From: Lonsdalea populi
GTDB taxonomy: Bacteria > Pseudomonadota > Gammaproteobacteria > Enterobacterales > Enterobacteriaceae
DNA: 64,000 nucleotides
Assembly (NCBI RefSeq): GCF_015999465.1
Contig: NZ_CP065534.1
Location: forward strand, 1,302,001 to 1,366,000
Direction of reading: 5' to 3'
Made by a program: the position numbers and the translations under genes. This document shows positions 36,778 to 45,829 of the stretch, in pieces. Below the pieces are notes generated by a model, which worked only from the letters and a program-made list of their open reading frames with translations, did not search any database and was not told the DNA's origin. Every line of letters starts with the position of its first letter. The first letter of the stretch is position 1.

Positions 36778-37566
36778 TTACTTGGCCGCTCGTTTCCAGT
36801 AGGCCACGGCGCGCACGTAATCTTCGTCCAGCCCCAGAGCATGGGTCAGATAGGTTTTGAGCGCCAAGACTTTGTGGTTCTCGCCGGTGGCCCAGACAAA
36901 ATAGTCGTCGCTGGGGATCGACAGTCGATCCACTGCGGCGATGAATTGCTGAGCGTCGTCGTTGCCGTCCCGCATTATCCATTCCAGCGTCATCCCGCTT
37001 TTCACCGGTATGGAGGGACGCGCCTGGTTCTCTTCGCTCTCGATAAATACCGCGCCGCGCGTCGTGTCCGGCAGCTCCTGAAGTCGGCGCAGGAGTGCCG
37101 GGATGCCGGTTTCATCGCAGATCAGCAGTTGCCAAGCATAGTCCGCCGGGATCTGAATCGAGCCGCGTGGACCGCCCATGCCGAGCGCGTCGCCTGCTTT
37201 GGCCGCGCGCGCCCACTCGGAGGCGACGCCGTCGGCATGCAGATAGAAGTCGATGGTCAGCTCACGCGCCGCGGCATCAAACTTGAGCGGCGTGTACTCG
37301 CGGTTAGCTGGGCGGACGTCACCCCAGATCGGGCCGTCGGGGCCGTTCTCGGGAAGATGAAGTTCGCCGGTGATGCGGTCAGGGAAAAACAGCTTCACGT
37401 GGTCGTCGAATCCGGGGCTGTTGAAACCGTCGAGGTCGTCGCCGGTGAAGACAATGCGCTGGAACGGACCGGGGAGATGTGAGGTCGTTTTCACCGTCAA
37501 GGCCCGAAATACCAGCGGTAGGTGCATTCGGCTAGGCAGTCTGGATTTAGAGGATTCTGTCGTCAT
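36778..37566 (-). CDS. Siderophore-interacting protein (FAD-dependent ferric reductase, ViuB/YqjH family)
   Basis: A cytoplasmic protein of 262 residues expected to reduce Fe(III) in imported siderophores. The N-terminal FAD-binding barrel has FQRIVFTGDDLDGF, FDDHVKLFFPD, REYTPL and DFYLHADGVASEWA. The C-terminal SIP domain has DETGIPALLRRL and WATGENHKV. An AGGGT sequence precedes the ATG. It stands alone in the gap between an efflux operon and an IclR regulator. No Fur box was found by eye just upstream. It may serve siderophores made by the peptide synthetase at the window's right edge, but they are about 26 kb apart. Confidence 0.9.
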   Translation of the reverse strand: MTTESSKSRLPSRMHLPLVFRALTVKTTSHLPGPFQRIVFTGDDLDGFNSPGFDDHVKLFFPDRITGELHLPENGPDGPIWGDVRPANREYTPLKFDAAARELTIDFYLHADGVASEWARAAKAGDALGMGGPRGSIQIPADYAWQLLICDETGIPALLRRLQELPDTTRGAVFIESEENQARPSIPVKSGMTLEWIMRDGNDDAQQFIAAVDRLSIPSDDYFVWATGENHKVLALKTYLTHALGLDEDYVRAVAYWKRAAK

Positions 37567-37656
37567 GGTTTACCCTGCGTTCAATCAGTGGAGAACAGAC
37601 CGGGCGCGCAGCCCGGTCGTGAACGGATAGAGCGACGGAGACCGTCGCTCCAGGTC

Positions 37657-39057
37657 TTACTGTTCCGTGGTTGGGCTGACGCCGCCGCCCAGCGACTCCC
37701 AAAGCGTGATGCGGTTATTGAAGTCGGTTTGACGCAGTGCGATCAGTTCCAACTGCGACGCCCACAGCGTGCGTTGCGCCGTCAGGACGTTCAGATAGTC
37801 GCCCACGCCGGACTGATAGCTTTGCCGCGCGAGCGTGAAGCTGCGCTGAGCCGCCGCCACGTACTGCTGCTGAGCGTCCAGCTGCTCCGCCAGAGTCTGA
37901 CGACGTGCCAACGCATCGGCCACCTCTTTAAAGGCGCTTTGGATCGCTTTCTCATACGAGGCGATTAACCCTTTTTTCTCCGCCTCAGCATACCGCAGTT
38001 GAGACAGATTGCTGCCCCCGGTAAACAACGGCAGCGTCACGTTAGGCGCGAACGACCAGATATTGGCGCCGTGGCTGAACAGGTTGGACAGTGAGTTGCT
38101 GCCCACGCCTGCGCTGGTGGTCAAAGAGACCGGGGGGAAGAAGTTGGCGCGCGCGGCGCCGATATCCGCGTTGGCGCTTTTCAGACTGTATTCCGCTTCC
38201 TGCACGTCCGGTCGGCGCAAGAGCACGCGGGAGGAGACGCCGGCGGGCACCAGTGCGATCGTGCCGTCGTTGAGCTGGTCAAGCGGCGCGGGATGCAGAT
38301 TTTCCGGCACGGATTCTCCCACCAGCAGGTTCAGGGCGTTGATGTCCTGTGCGACCAGCGTCTGGTAGCTGGCGACGCTGGCGCGTGCGGACTGATAGAC
38401 GGTCATTGCATCGCTGACGTCGGTCGCCGCCGCAACGCCGGCTGCCATACGGCGCTCAGTGATATGCAGGGAGTTCGCCGCGCTCTCCATTGTGTCTTTG
38501 GCGAGCTGTAAGTTGTTTTTGTCCGCCGCCAGCGTGATCCACGCCGTGGTGGTTTCGCCGATCAGCGTCAGTCGGGTGTTCTGCGCGGTGGCCTCGCTGG
38601 CCAGCCAGGTTTCCCGCGCCGCCCGCGAGAGGCTGCGATTGCGGCCGAACAGGTCGAGTTCAAAGCTGCTGACCGCGCCCTGCGCTTCGCTGCTCCCGCT
38701 GACGCCGGAGTCGATGGTCCGGCTGCGGGTGTGGCTCAGCTCGGCATTCAGCGTCGGAAACAAACTAGCGCGTTCCTCGCCGTAGAGCGCTCTGGCGGCT
38801 TCAATATCCGCGATGGCTTTTTGTAAATCTCGGTTGCTGGCCAGTGCCCGTTCCACGACGATTTTGAGACGAGCGTCGTTCATCACGTGCTGCCAGTTGG
38901 TCAGCACCGCATCGCTGGCGGCGGCCTGACCGCTCTGCGTCGTTGCGCCCGGCCAGGTGGTGGGGACCGGCGCGGCGGGCCGCTGGTAGTCCGGATCCAG
39001 AGAGAGACAGCCGGCGAGCAGCAGCGACAGCGAAAAAAAGCTCATTCGATAAAACAT
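37657..39057 (-). CDS. RND efflux outer-membrane channel lipoprotein (OprM/NodT family)
   Basis: A protein of 466 residues with a lipobox LAGC and mature N terminus CLSLDPDYQRP, the usual start of OprM-like channels. Two OEP repeats (about residues 60-250 and 270-460) contain the long helices that form the periplasmic barrel, including LQKAIADIEAARALYGEERASLFP-type and YLNVLTAQRTL segments. It is the last gene of the operon, three bases after the pump gene. Carrying its own channel makes the system tripartite without TolC, as in Pseudomonas mexAB-oprM. Confidence 0.9.
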   Translation of the reverse strand: MFYRMSFFSLSLLLAGCLSLDPDYQRPAAPVPTTWPGATTQSGQAAASDAVLTNWQHVMNDARLKIVVERALASNRDLQKAIADIEAARALYGEERASLFPTLNAELSHTRSRTIDSGVSGSSEAQGAVSSFELDLFGRNRSLSRAARETWLASEATAQNTRLTLIGETTTAWITLAADKNNLQLAKDTMESAANSLHITERRMAAGVAAATDVSDAMTVYQSARASVASYQTLVAQDINALNLLVGESVPENLHPAPLDQLNDGTIALVPAGVSSRVLLRRPDVQEAEYSLKSANADIGAARANFFPPVSLTTSAGVGSNSLSNLFSHGANIWSFAPNVTLPLFTGGSNLSQLRYAEAEKKGLIASYEKAIQSAFKEVADALARRQTLAEQLDAQQQYVAAAQRSFTLARQSYQSGVGDYLNVLTAQRTLWASQLELIALRQTDFNNRITLWESLGGGVSPTTEQ

Positions 39058-39060
39058 GAA

Positions 39061-42000
39061 TCACTCCTGAACGTCATGGCGACGGGTGAAATAATGTTTC
39101 ACCAGCACGAAGAACAACGGCACGAAGAAAATCGCCAGCAGCGTGGCCATCAGCGTCCCGCCAATAATCCCGGTACCGATGGCGATACGGCTGTTGGCCC
39201 CGGCTCCGGTGGCTATCGCCAGCGGAATGACCCCGGCGATGAATGCCATTGAAGTCATGATGATCGGCCGCAGACGCGTTTTAGCCGCCGACAGTACTGC
39301 GGCGCTCAGGGAACTGCCTTGCCGCACCGCCAGCTCCGCAAACTCCACAATCAAGATGGCGTTCTTCGACGACAGCCCGATGGTGGTCAACAGCGCTACC
39401 TGGAAGTAAACGTCGTTGCTCAAGCCGCGCAGCAGGGCGGCCAGCGCGGCGCCGCAGATCCCGAGCGGAATGATCATAATGACGGAAAACGGCACCGCCC
39501 AGCTTTCATACAGCGCTGCCAGACACAGGAAGACCACCATGATGGAAATGGCGTATAGACCCAGCGCCTGACCGCTCGCCAGTTTCTCTTGCAGAGAGAG
39601 TCCGCTCCAGGCCCAGGTCGACCCCGACGGTAGCTGTGAGGCAATGGCTTCGATCTTGTTCATTGCATCGCCGGAACTGACGCCGTCCGCGTTCTCCCCG
39701 GTGATTTCGAAAGAGGCGGAACCGTTATAACGCGTTAGGGTTTCCGGGCCATAGGTCCAACTCGTCGAGGCAAAAGCGGAGAACGGCGCCATGCTGTCGT
39801 CGCTGCCGCGGACATGCCACTTATCTAAATCCGACGGTTTGGAGCGGAACGAGCTGTCTGCCTGGATGTAGACTTTTTTGACGCGACCGCGGTCGATAAA
39901 GTCGTTGACGTAAGTCCCGCCCCAGGCGCTGCTCAGCGTATCGGTGACGTCGCTCAGCGTGAGCCCCAGCGCGACGGCCTTGCTATTGTCGATATCAACC
40001 TGCAACTGAGGCATCTGCGGCAGGTCATTGGCGCGGACCGACTGTAGTTCGGAACTGGCGCCCGCCTGCTTCAGCAGTTGGCTGCGTAGCTCCATCAGTT
40101 TTGCGCGTTCGGTGCTGCCGTCGGCCAACAGTTCAAAAGTAAAGCCGTTGGTCTGCCCCATCCCCTGCACCGACGGCGGCGTAGTGGCGAAGATGCGGGC
40201 GTCGCGCTCGGTGGACAGCGCTCTCATCGCCCGGTTGGCGACCGCCTGCGCGGTATTTTCCGAACCGGGGCGTTCATCCCAGTTTTTCAGCGCGACGAAG
40301 GCCATTCCGGCGTTCTGACCGCTACCGCTGAAGTTAAAGCCGGTGATGGTATAGACAACGCTCACGTTGTCTTTTTCCTCTTTGAGGAACCAGTCCGCGA
40401 TGCGTTTGTTAACGTCGTTGGTCCGGTTAACCGTCGCGCCTGCCGGCAGGGTGTACTGCACCATGATCTCGCCTTGATCTTCGTTGGGTAGGAAGCTGGT
40501 GGGCAAGCGCCAGAGGAACAGGATCATCAGCGCGACGATGGCGGCGAATGCGATCAACATGACCAGCGGACGGCGAAGCACGGAGACCACGCGATGGCTG
40601 TAACCTTTTTGCGTGCGGGCATAGAACCGGTTAAAGCCGCCGAAGAAGCCTTTTGTATGGGGGGTGTTGTGTTTCAGCAGCAAGCCGCACAGGGCGGGCG
40701 TCAGCGTCAATGCGACGACGACGGACAGCGCCATGGCGGAGATGATGGTGATGGAGAACTGGCGGTAGATAACGCCGGTCGAGCCGCCGAAGAAGGACAT
40801 CGGCAGGAACACGGCGGAGAGCACGAGCGCGATGGCCACCAGCGCGCCGGATATCTCGCCCATCGATTTTTCGGTGGCCGCGCGGGCGGGGAGTCCCTCA
40901 TCGCGCATGATGCGCTCGACGTTTTCCACCACGACGATGGCGTCATCCACCAATAGCCCGATGGCCAGCACCATGGCGAATAACGTTAGGGTATTGATCG
41001 AGTAGCCGAACAGCGCCAGAACGCCAAACGTCCCCAGCAGCACCACCGGCACCGCCAGTGCCGGGATCAGCGTAGCCCGCAGGTTCTGCAGGAACAGGTA
41101 CATAACGATGATGACCAGCACGATAGCTTCAATCAGCGTCTTGACGACATCCTCGACGGAAATCTTGATGAAGTCGGTACTGTCTTTCGGATACGCGATC
41201 TCGTAGCCTTCCGGCATGCTGTGGCTATATTCGTTGATCTTGGCCTTCACTAACTCCGCCGTATCCAGCGCGTTGGCGCCCGGTGCCAGCATGACCGCGA
41301 TACCGGCGGAGGGATGGCCGTTGAGCCGGGAGGACGACGTGTAGTCTTCGCTGCCTATTTCGACGCGGGCGACGTCGCTGATACGCACGACGGCGCCGTT
41401 AGACTCGCTTTTTACGATGATATTGCGAAATTGCTCCGGCGTTTGCAGGCGCGACTGCGCGCGTACCGTCGCTGTCAACTGCTGGTCGGCTAAGGCGGGT
41501 TGCGCACCGATTTTCCCGGCGGACAGCTGGATATTCTGCGCTTCGATCGCTGATTCGATGTCCGACGGCATCAGGTTATAGGACGCCAGTTTATTAGGAT
41601 CCATCCAGATGCGAATGGCGTATTCGGAACCGAACACCCGCAGGCTGCCGACGCCGTTAACGCGCGCCAGCGGATCTTGCATGTTACTGACCAGCCAGTC
41701 GGCGATATCCGAACTGGTGGCTTGGTCGGTCTTATCATACAGCGCCATGATCAGCAGGAAGTTGGACTGGGACTTGGTGATGGTGATCCCGGCGGACTGC
41801 ACCTCAGACGGTAGCCGAGACTCCGCCTGCTGCACCTTATTCTGTACCTGCACCTGCGCGGTATCGGCGTTGGTGCCCTGAGCAAAGGTCACCTCAATGT
41901 CGACTTCGCCGTCCGAACTGCTGGTGGACGTGAAGTAGAGCAGGTTATCCAGCCCGGTCAGCTGTTGTTCGATGATCTGGGTGACGCTGTTTTCCAGCGT

Positions 42001-42168
42001 CTCAGCAGAGGCCCCGGTGTAGGTCGCATTGATGCGCACGGAAGGAGGAGCGACGTCGGGATATTGCGCGACCGGTAACGTCCGGATCGACATCAGCCCC
42101 GCCATCATGATGAGTATCGCGATCACCCAGGCGAAAACCGGGCGTCGCACAAAGAAGCGGGAGAACAT
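39061..42168 (-). CDS. RND multidrug efflux pump, inner-membrane transporter (AcrB/HAE1 family)
   Basis: A protein of 1035 residues with twelve membrane helices and two large periplasmic loops. The N terminus FFVRRPVFAWVIAI and TM4 motif GLLVDDAIVVVENVER hold the proton-relay aspartates. The second half has the Lys of the relay in TM10 (TIGLSSKNAILIVEFA). LPVAQYPDVAPP and GGTYVNDFIDRG are HAE1-type. It uses the proton gradient to export hydrophobic drugs, dyes, detergents or plant phenolics. It overlaps the adaptor gene stop by one base. The exact substrate set cannot be read from sequence. Confidence 0.95.
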   Translation of the reverse strand: MFSRFFVRRPVFAWVIAILIMMAGLMSIRTLPVAQYPDVAPPSVRINATYTGASAETLENSVTQIIEQQLTGLDNLLYFTSTSSSDGEVDIEVTFAQGTNADTAQVQVQNKVQQAESRLPSEVQSAGITITKSQSNFLLIMALYDKTDQATSSDIADWLVSNMQDPLARVNGVGSLRVFGSEYAIRIWMDPNKLASYNLMPSDIESAIEAQNIQLSAGKIGAQPALADQQLTATVRAQSRLQTPEQFRNIIVKSESNGAVVRISDVARVEIGSEDYTSSSRLNGHPSAGIAVMLAPGANALDTAELVKAKINEYSHSMPEGYEIAYPKDSTDFIKISVEDVVKTLIEAIVLVIIVMYLFLQNLRATLIPALAVPVVLLGTFGVLALFGYSINTLTLFAMVLAIGLLVDDAIVVVENVERIMRDEGLPARAATEKSMGEISGALVAIALVLSAVFLPMSFFGGSTGVIYRQFSITIISAMALSVVVALTLTPALCGLLLKHNTPHTKGFFGGFNRFYARTQKGYSHRVVSVLRRPLVMLIAFAAIVALMILFLWRLPTSFLPNEDQGEIMVQYTLPAGATVNRTNDVNKRIADWFLKEEKDNVSVVYTITGFNFSGSGQNAGMAFVALKNWDERPGSENTAQAVANRAMRALSTERDARIFATTPPSVQGMGQTNGFTFELLADGSTERAKLMELRSQLLKQAGASSELQSVRANDLPQMPQLQVDIDNSKAVALGLTLSDVTDTLSSAWGGTYVNDFIDRGRVKKVYIQADSSFRSKPSDLDKWHVRGSDDSMAPFSAFASTSWTYGPETLTRYNGSASFEITGENADGVSSGDAMNKIEAIASQLPSGSTWAWSGLSLQEKLASGQALGLYAISIMVVFLCLAALYESWAVPFSVIMIIPLGICGAALAALLRGLSNDVYFQVALLTTIGLSSKNAILIVEFAELAVRQGSSLSAAVLSAAKTRLRPIIMTSMAFIAGVIPLAIATGAGANSRIAIGTGIIGGTLMATLLAIFFVPLFFVLVKHYFTRRHDVQE

Positions 42169-43289
42169 CAGTTAGCGCCTCCCGTTAGTTGAACTTCGAC
42201 GGGGTTGACCGTACTGCCTGGCGCGACTTTGTCGCTGCCTTCGACCAGCAGGCGATCGCCGCTCTTCAGGCCGCTGGTAATCAACCAACTGCTGCCGGTG
42301 GCCTGCCCCGTGACGACGGCGCGGCGTTCTATCTTATTGTCGGCCGCGACGACCAGTGCCGTCGCGTTGCCTTTCACGTCGCGGGTAATGCCCTGCTGCG
42401 GCGCCAGTATCGCATCCTGCATCACGCCTTCATCCACTTTCGCACGGACGAACATGCCGGGAAGCAGCACATGGTCGGGGTTAGGGAACACGGAACGCAG
42501 CGTGACGGACCCGGTGGATTCGTCGACGGCGACTTCCGTCAGCGCCAGTCGCCCTTTATGCGGATAGACCGTACCGTCTTCCAGTGTCAGGGTGACGCTG
42601 AGCGTATCGCTGTTGGTCGCCAGCGCCTGTTTGCGCAGGCGCAGAAGATCGGCGCTGGAACGGGTCAGATCGAGATACATGGTGTCCAGCGCACGAATGG
42701 TGGTGAGCGCGGTGGTCTGCTGCGCGGTGACCAGCGCCCCCGGCGTGACGCTGGAAATACCGATGCGGCCGTCGATGGGCGCAGTGACGGTCGTCCACTG
42801 CAGGTTGATACGGGCGCTTTCCAGCGCGGCATTTTTTTCCAGTACGCTGGCCTTGTCTTGCTCACAGGTGGAGCGGGCATCGTCCGCATCCTGCTGCGAC
42901 ACGCCCTGTTCTTTGACCAGTCCGGCGTAGCGTTTGGCCTTAAGACAGTCGGACAAGACCAGGGCTTTGGCGCTCTGCAACGCGGCGGCGGCCTGGTCGT
43001 AGGTCGCCTTATAGCTGGATGGGTCTATCTGATACAGCGGCTGACCGGCTTTTACCTCATCGCCTTCGGTAAACAGACGATTTTGAATAAGGCCGCCGAC
43101 CTGAGGGATGACGTCAGACGTCAGCGTGGCGGCGGTGCGGCCGGTTAATTCGCTTTCCAGCGTAAATGTGGTGGGTTTTAACGTCACGACGCCCACTTCG
43201 GTCGGCGTGGCGCTTTCGGTTTGCGTTTGACTGTCGTCGCAACCGCTCAAACCTAGTAATGTCAAAAGGCATAACATGCGTAATTGCAT
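42168..43289 (-). CDS. RND efflux periplasmic adaptor (AcrA/MexA family) lipoprotein
   Basis: A protein of 373 residues with lipobox LSGC. The order is a membrane-proximal/barrel part, a lipoyl half-motif (GDEVKAGQPLYQIDPSSYKA), an alpha-hairpin (about residues 95-165), the second lipoyl half (TAPIDGRIGISSVTPGALV) and a beta-barrel. It links the pump to the outer-membrane channel. It is the first gene of the operon. Upstream, where an AcrR-type repressor often sits, there is only an O-methyltransferase relic, so local regulation is missing. Confidence 0.92.
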   Translation of the reverse strand: MQLRMLCLLTLLGLSGCDDSQTQTESATPTEVGVVTLKPTTFTLESELTGRTAATLTSDVIPQVGGLIQNRLFTEGDEVKAGQPLYQIDPSSYKATYDQAAAALQSAKALVLSDCLKAKRYAGLVKEQGVSQQDADDARSTCEQDKASVLEKNAALESARINLQWTTVTAPIDGRIGISSVTPGALVTAQQTTALTTIRALDTMYLDLTRSSADLLRLRKQALATNSDTLSVTLTLEDGTVYPHKGRLALTEVAVDESTGSVTLRSVFPNPDHVLLPGMFVRAKVDEGVMQDAILAPQQGITRDVKGNATALVVAADNKIERRAVVTGQATGSSWLITSGLKSGDRLLVEGSDKVAPGSTVNPVEVQLTGGAN

Positions 43290-43385
43290 AGCGTTTCCCT
43301 GTATTTCGGCGAGATTCGGTGATGGCGAAAGTGATAAAAGAGGTTCAGATTTCGGGGTGTCGACGTGATTCGGGCGGCGATCGCG

Positions 43386-43828
43386 TTAACGTACTTTCAG
43401 CGCCAGCTCTGTGCTTCCCTCAGAGGGCTGATTAACGGAGATAAAACCGCTTTTTGGATCTCGGGTATAGCCGAGACAATCCGGCTCAGCATTGTCATTA
43501 AGGGCCATGTAGCCGACCCGCCGCTGCGGCGCGACGACCTTGATGACGTCATACGCTGGCGAAACGGCGCGCGTTGAGACCAACCGTCGATCAGGGCGAG
43601 GCCGACAACTCGCGCTGCACTCAGTGAGCGGCAGAGTAGAGGGAGCAGCGCCCCCTGCGGGGGGTGAATGGAGAAACCGTAGTCGGCGATGTCTTCCGGT
43701 TTGTTGTCCATCGTTTCTGGCGATGTGTCGGCGGAAGGGAAAGCCCGGTTGTGGTTCAGTCTGTTAATGATGGCAGCGGTTTTGGGATTATTGATCGTAT
43801 TAACGTAGTTGAATGCGTCTAATGTCAT
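43386..43828 (-). pseudogene. SAM-dependent O-methyltransferase relic with internal deletion and frameshift
   Basis: Read on the minus strand, the first frame begins like a family 3 O-methyltransferase (MTLDAFNYVN, then SIHPPQGALLPLLCRSLSAARVV). It should then enter the SAM-binding EFGTS region, but jumps straight to VGLALIDGW, the post-methyltransferase motif. About 70 residues are missing, including the cofactor site. The reading frame then shifts, and the C-terminal part continues as AYDVIKVVAPQRRVGY, YTRDPKSGFISVNQP and STELALKVR in a second frame ending at 43386. The protein cannot be functional. It lies between the efflux operon and idi. Confidence 0.7.
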
Positions 43829-43847
43829 ACCTGTAGGCCTGTGTCAG

Positions 43848-44105
43848 TCACTCAGTTAAAAGCGCACGGCGCCAAAATGCATCAATCACCCGTGCTGCGG
43901 TTTCAATGGCATTCCTTATTGGTTTAACTTCATCCAGGCTCAGGTCTCTGTGGTGTAATTTTTTAGCTATGCGCAGGGTTATACGGATCAGATATGAAAT
44001 AAGCAGAATCAGTTCCTGCCGATTGAATACCTCCGCGCACTGACATGACCGCTGAGGACGCTTATCGCTGACGCCATCAGCGTGAAACGTCGAATTTTCC
44101 CATGC
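43848..44105 (-). pseudogene. Startless open frame, probable gene fragment
   Basis: On the minus strand a frame of about 85 codons is open from 44105 to a TGA at 43850-43848 without any start codon in its first part. It reads like real protein: ENSTFHADG, CAEVFNRQELILLISYLIR, AKKLHHRDLSLDEVKPIRNA and AARVIDAFWRRALL. Predicted helices and absence of low-complexity sequence support former coding. I do not recognise the family. The remaining bases to idi (44106-44352) show nothing. Confidence 0.4.
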
Positions 44106-44352
44106 TTATTTCGTGCGAAAATGACTCTGTTTTGAGAGTGTGGCCAAGATATATCTTGGGAAAATAAGCGTCAATACACGCCGTGACATCAGGGCGTAAT
44201 GAAGTGAAAGCGGCATGTTTGTTTGTATTTCCAATCATTTCTTTGCCCCGGCTAGCGCCGATTAATCACTCGCAGAACGCGTTGCCGCCAGGGTGATGAA
44301 CAGGGCGAAAGTGTCGACGGATCTCTCGCTCCTCATGTCTTGCCCACGGTGA

Positions 44353-44919
44353 TTATTCCGGCGCCGTCAGCGAAGCGGCGAACGCCAACAGGCGATCTCT
44401 CATCACCGGATTGGCGAGCTGCTGCACCATCCACGGGCTGAACGCCCACGGGGTTTTGGCGGCGGCATCGATCAGGTCGGACAAATCGACCCAGCGATAG
44501 TCGAGCACCTCATCGGCGTTCGGCGAGAGTTCGCCGGCGAGAACCGCCATAAAAACCGGGCAGTACTCGTTCTCTACAATGCCGGAGGCGCTGGTGACGC
44601 AATAGCTGAATTCGTCGTCCACCAGCGTGATCCGCGCCACGTCTGCGCCCAGCTCGTAGCGGCAGCGGCGACTGACCGCATCTTCTTTCTTTTCATTCAA
44701 CTGAGGATGACCGCATACCGAGTTGGTCCAGACGCCGGGCCAGGCTTTCTTGCTCAAGGCGCGGCGAGTGGTCAGAAATTTGCCGTTGGGGGTGAATAAA
44801 TAGCTGGAAAATCCCAGATGAAAGGGCGTGTTGTCGGTATGCACCGCGCTTTTATCCATCGTACCGATGGGATTTCTGTCGGCGTCCAGCAACACGACGT
44901 GTTCCGGTGGGGTAGTCAT
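44353..44919 (-). CDS. idi: Isopentenyl-diphosphate delta-isomerase, type I
   Basis: Interconverts isopentenyl and dimethylallyl diphosphate in isoprenoid synthesis. The 188 residues match E. coli Idi (182). It has the Nudix-like fold with HLGFSSYLF, the catalytic cysteine in NSVCGHPQ, metal-binding histidines there and near the start, and the catalytic glutamate in ENEYCPVF. GAGGAAGCTT precedes the ATG. Idi is non-essential in bacteria with the MEP pathway but balances the pools. It is followed in the same direction, upstream on the chromosome, by yhbP with a 50-base gap. Confidence 0.95.
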   Translation of the reverse strand: MTTPPEHVVLLDADRNPIGTMDKSAVHTDNTPFHLGFSSYLFTPNGKFLTTRRALSKKAWPGVWTNSVCGHPQLNEKKEDAVSRRCRYELGADVARITLVDDEFSYCVTSASGIVENEYCPVFMAVLAGELSPNADEVLDYRWVDLSDLIDAAAKTPWAFSPWMVQQLANPVMRDRLLAFAASLTAPE

Positions 44920-44971
44920 AAGCTTCCTCGAGACTTCAGGTATTCACCCTGTAGGCGGTCGGGCGGCGCGG

Positions 44972-45403
44972 TCATTCCCGTGACCAATGTTCCTTCGCGC
45001 CGAACAGGGTGGCATTGTCGGTAAACTTTACCGCTTGCAGCGCCAGACGCCAAACTTCCGTCAGGGGTTTCAGGCGGGCAATGGGGTGGCGGGCGACGTA
45101 GAAACCGAGCGCGTCGCGGCGTTCGCTTCCGCCGAGTTGACTGACCGAGGCCAGATATTGAATGCCGCAGATATCGCGAATTTTCTCGGGCTGGCCGCTG
45201 ATGGTGCCGCTGATTCGGCTACCGGCCGCCATTGCGCCGCCGTGGCGCGTGCTGCTGCTGGACAGGACGATCAGACTGGCCGTGGCGGCATCGAACGCAT
45301 AGAAACAGCTGGCGCTCCACAGGCCGTCCTCGTCCAGCGTCGTCAGCGACAGCACATGATGGTTTTCAATAAACGTGGCGACGGAAGCCGGTAATGGTTG
45401 CAT
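44972..45403 (-). CDS. YhbP/UPF0306 family protein
   Basis: A protein of 143 residues with the split-barrel flavin-binding (pyridoxamine-phosphate-oxidase-like) fold expected from the YhbP family. SASCFYAFD, LSSSSTRHGG, GTISGQPEKI and VKFTDNATLFGAKE match E. coli YhbP closely in order and spacing. The family's reaction is unknown. The ATG at 45403 (MQPLPAS) is preferred over 45418 because the extra residues (MKRRK) do not belong to the fold. It may be co-transcribed with idi. Confidence 0.8.
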   Translation of the reverse strand: MQPLPASVATFIENHHVLSLTTLDEDGLWSASCFYAFDAATASLIVLSSSSTRHGGAMAAGSRISGTISGQPEKIRDICGIQYLASVSQLGGSERRDALGFYVARHPIARLKPLTEVWRLALQAVKFTDNATLFGAKEHWSRE

Positions 45404-45430
45404 TTTTCGTCTCTTCATTTGTGGACCCGG

Positions 45431-45789
45431 TCATCGAAACCAGGTCCGCAGGCCACTCGTCAGGCGATATAGGCAGACACCGGAGGGGAGCGGCATGACC
45501 AGAAACAGTCCCGGCAGCCTATTGCGATAGTGATGACAGCATACCCCAATAGCGTAGCGAAGATCGCCGAAGTAAACAGATCCATCGTCGTCTTGAGGTA
45601 GCGGAGCGGCGGGTTGCCGGTCGTGCCTTCGCGCATAGCCCCGAAAATACCGGTGCCGCTGGCGCAGAGCGGCATCAGGATCGCGACGAATTTGTCTGTG
45701 AACCGGGTGCGCGGGATGCCCTCCACGATCGTCGCCTCCCGCTCTAAGCTTCGTCCGGCCGATTGCTTGTCGAGGGGTTTTGTATACAC
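45431..45789 (-). pseudogene. DUF554 (YqgA-type) membrane protein relic
   Basis: On the minus strand, 45789-45460 encodes the C-terminal part of a DUF554 inner-membrane protein: FVAILMPLCASGTGIFGAMREG, TTGNPP, DLFTSAIFATLLGYAVITIA. The family is about 230 residues with seven or eight helices. Here the first half is missing, replaced by some 30 unrelated residues, and the last helix is shifted into another frame (GLFLVMPLPSGVCLYR, running to 45431). It cannot be functional. It lies between yhbP and the YbiV-type gene. Confidence 0.7.
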
Positions 45790-45829
45790 TGAACCCGCAC
45801 TGATACCTTTCTATCCGGGGACGTGATGT

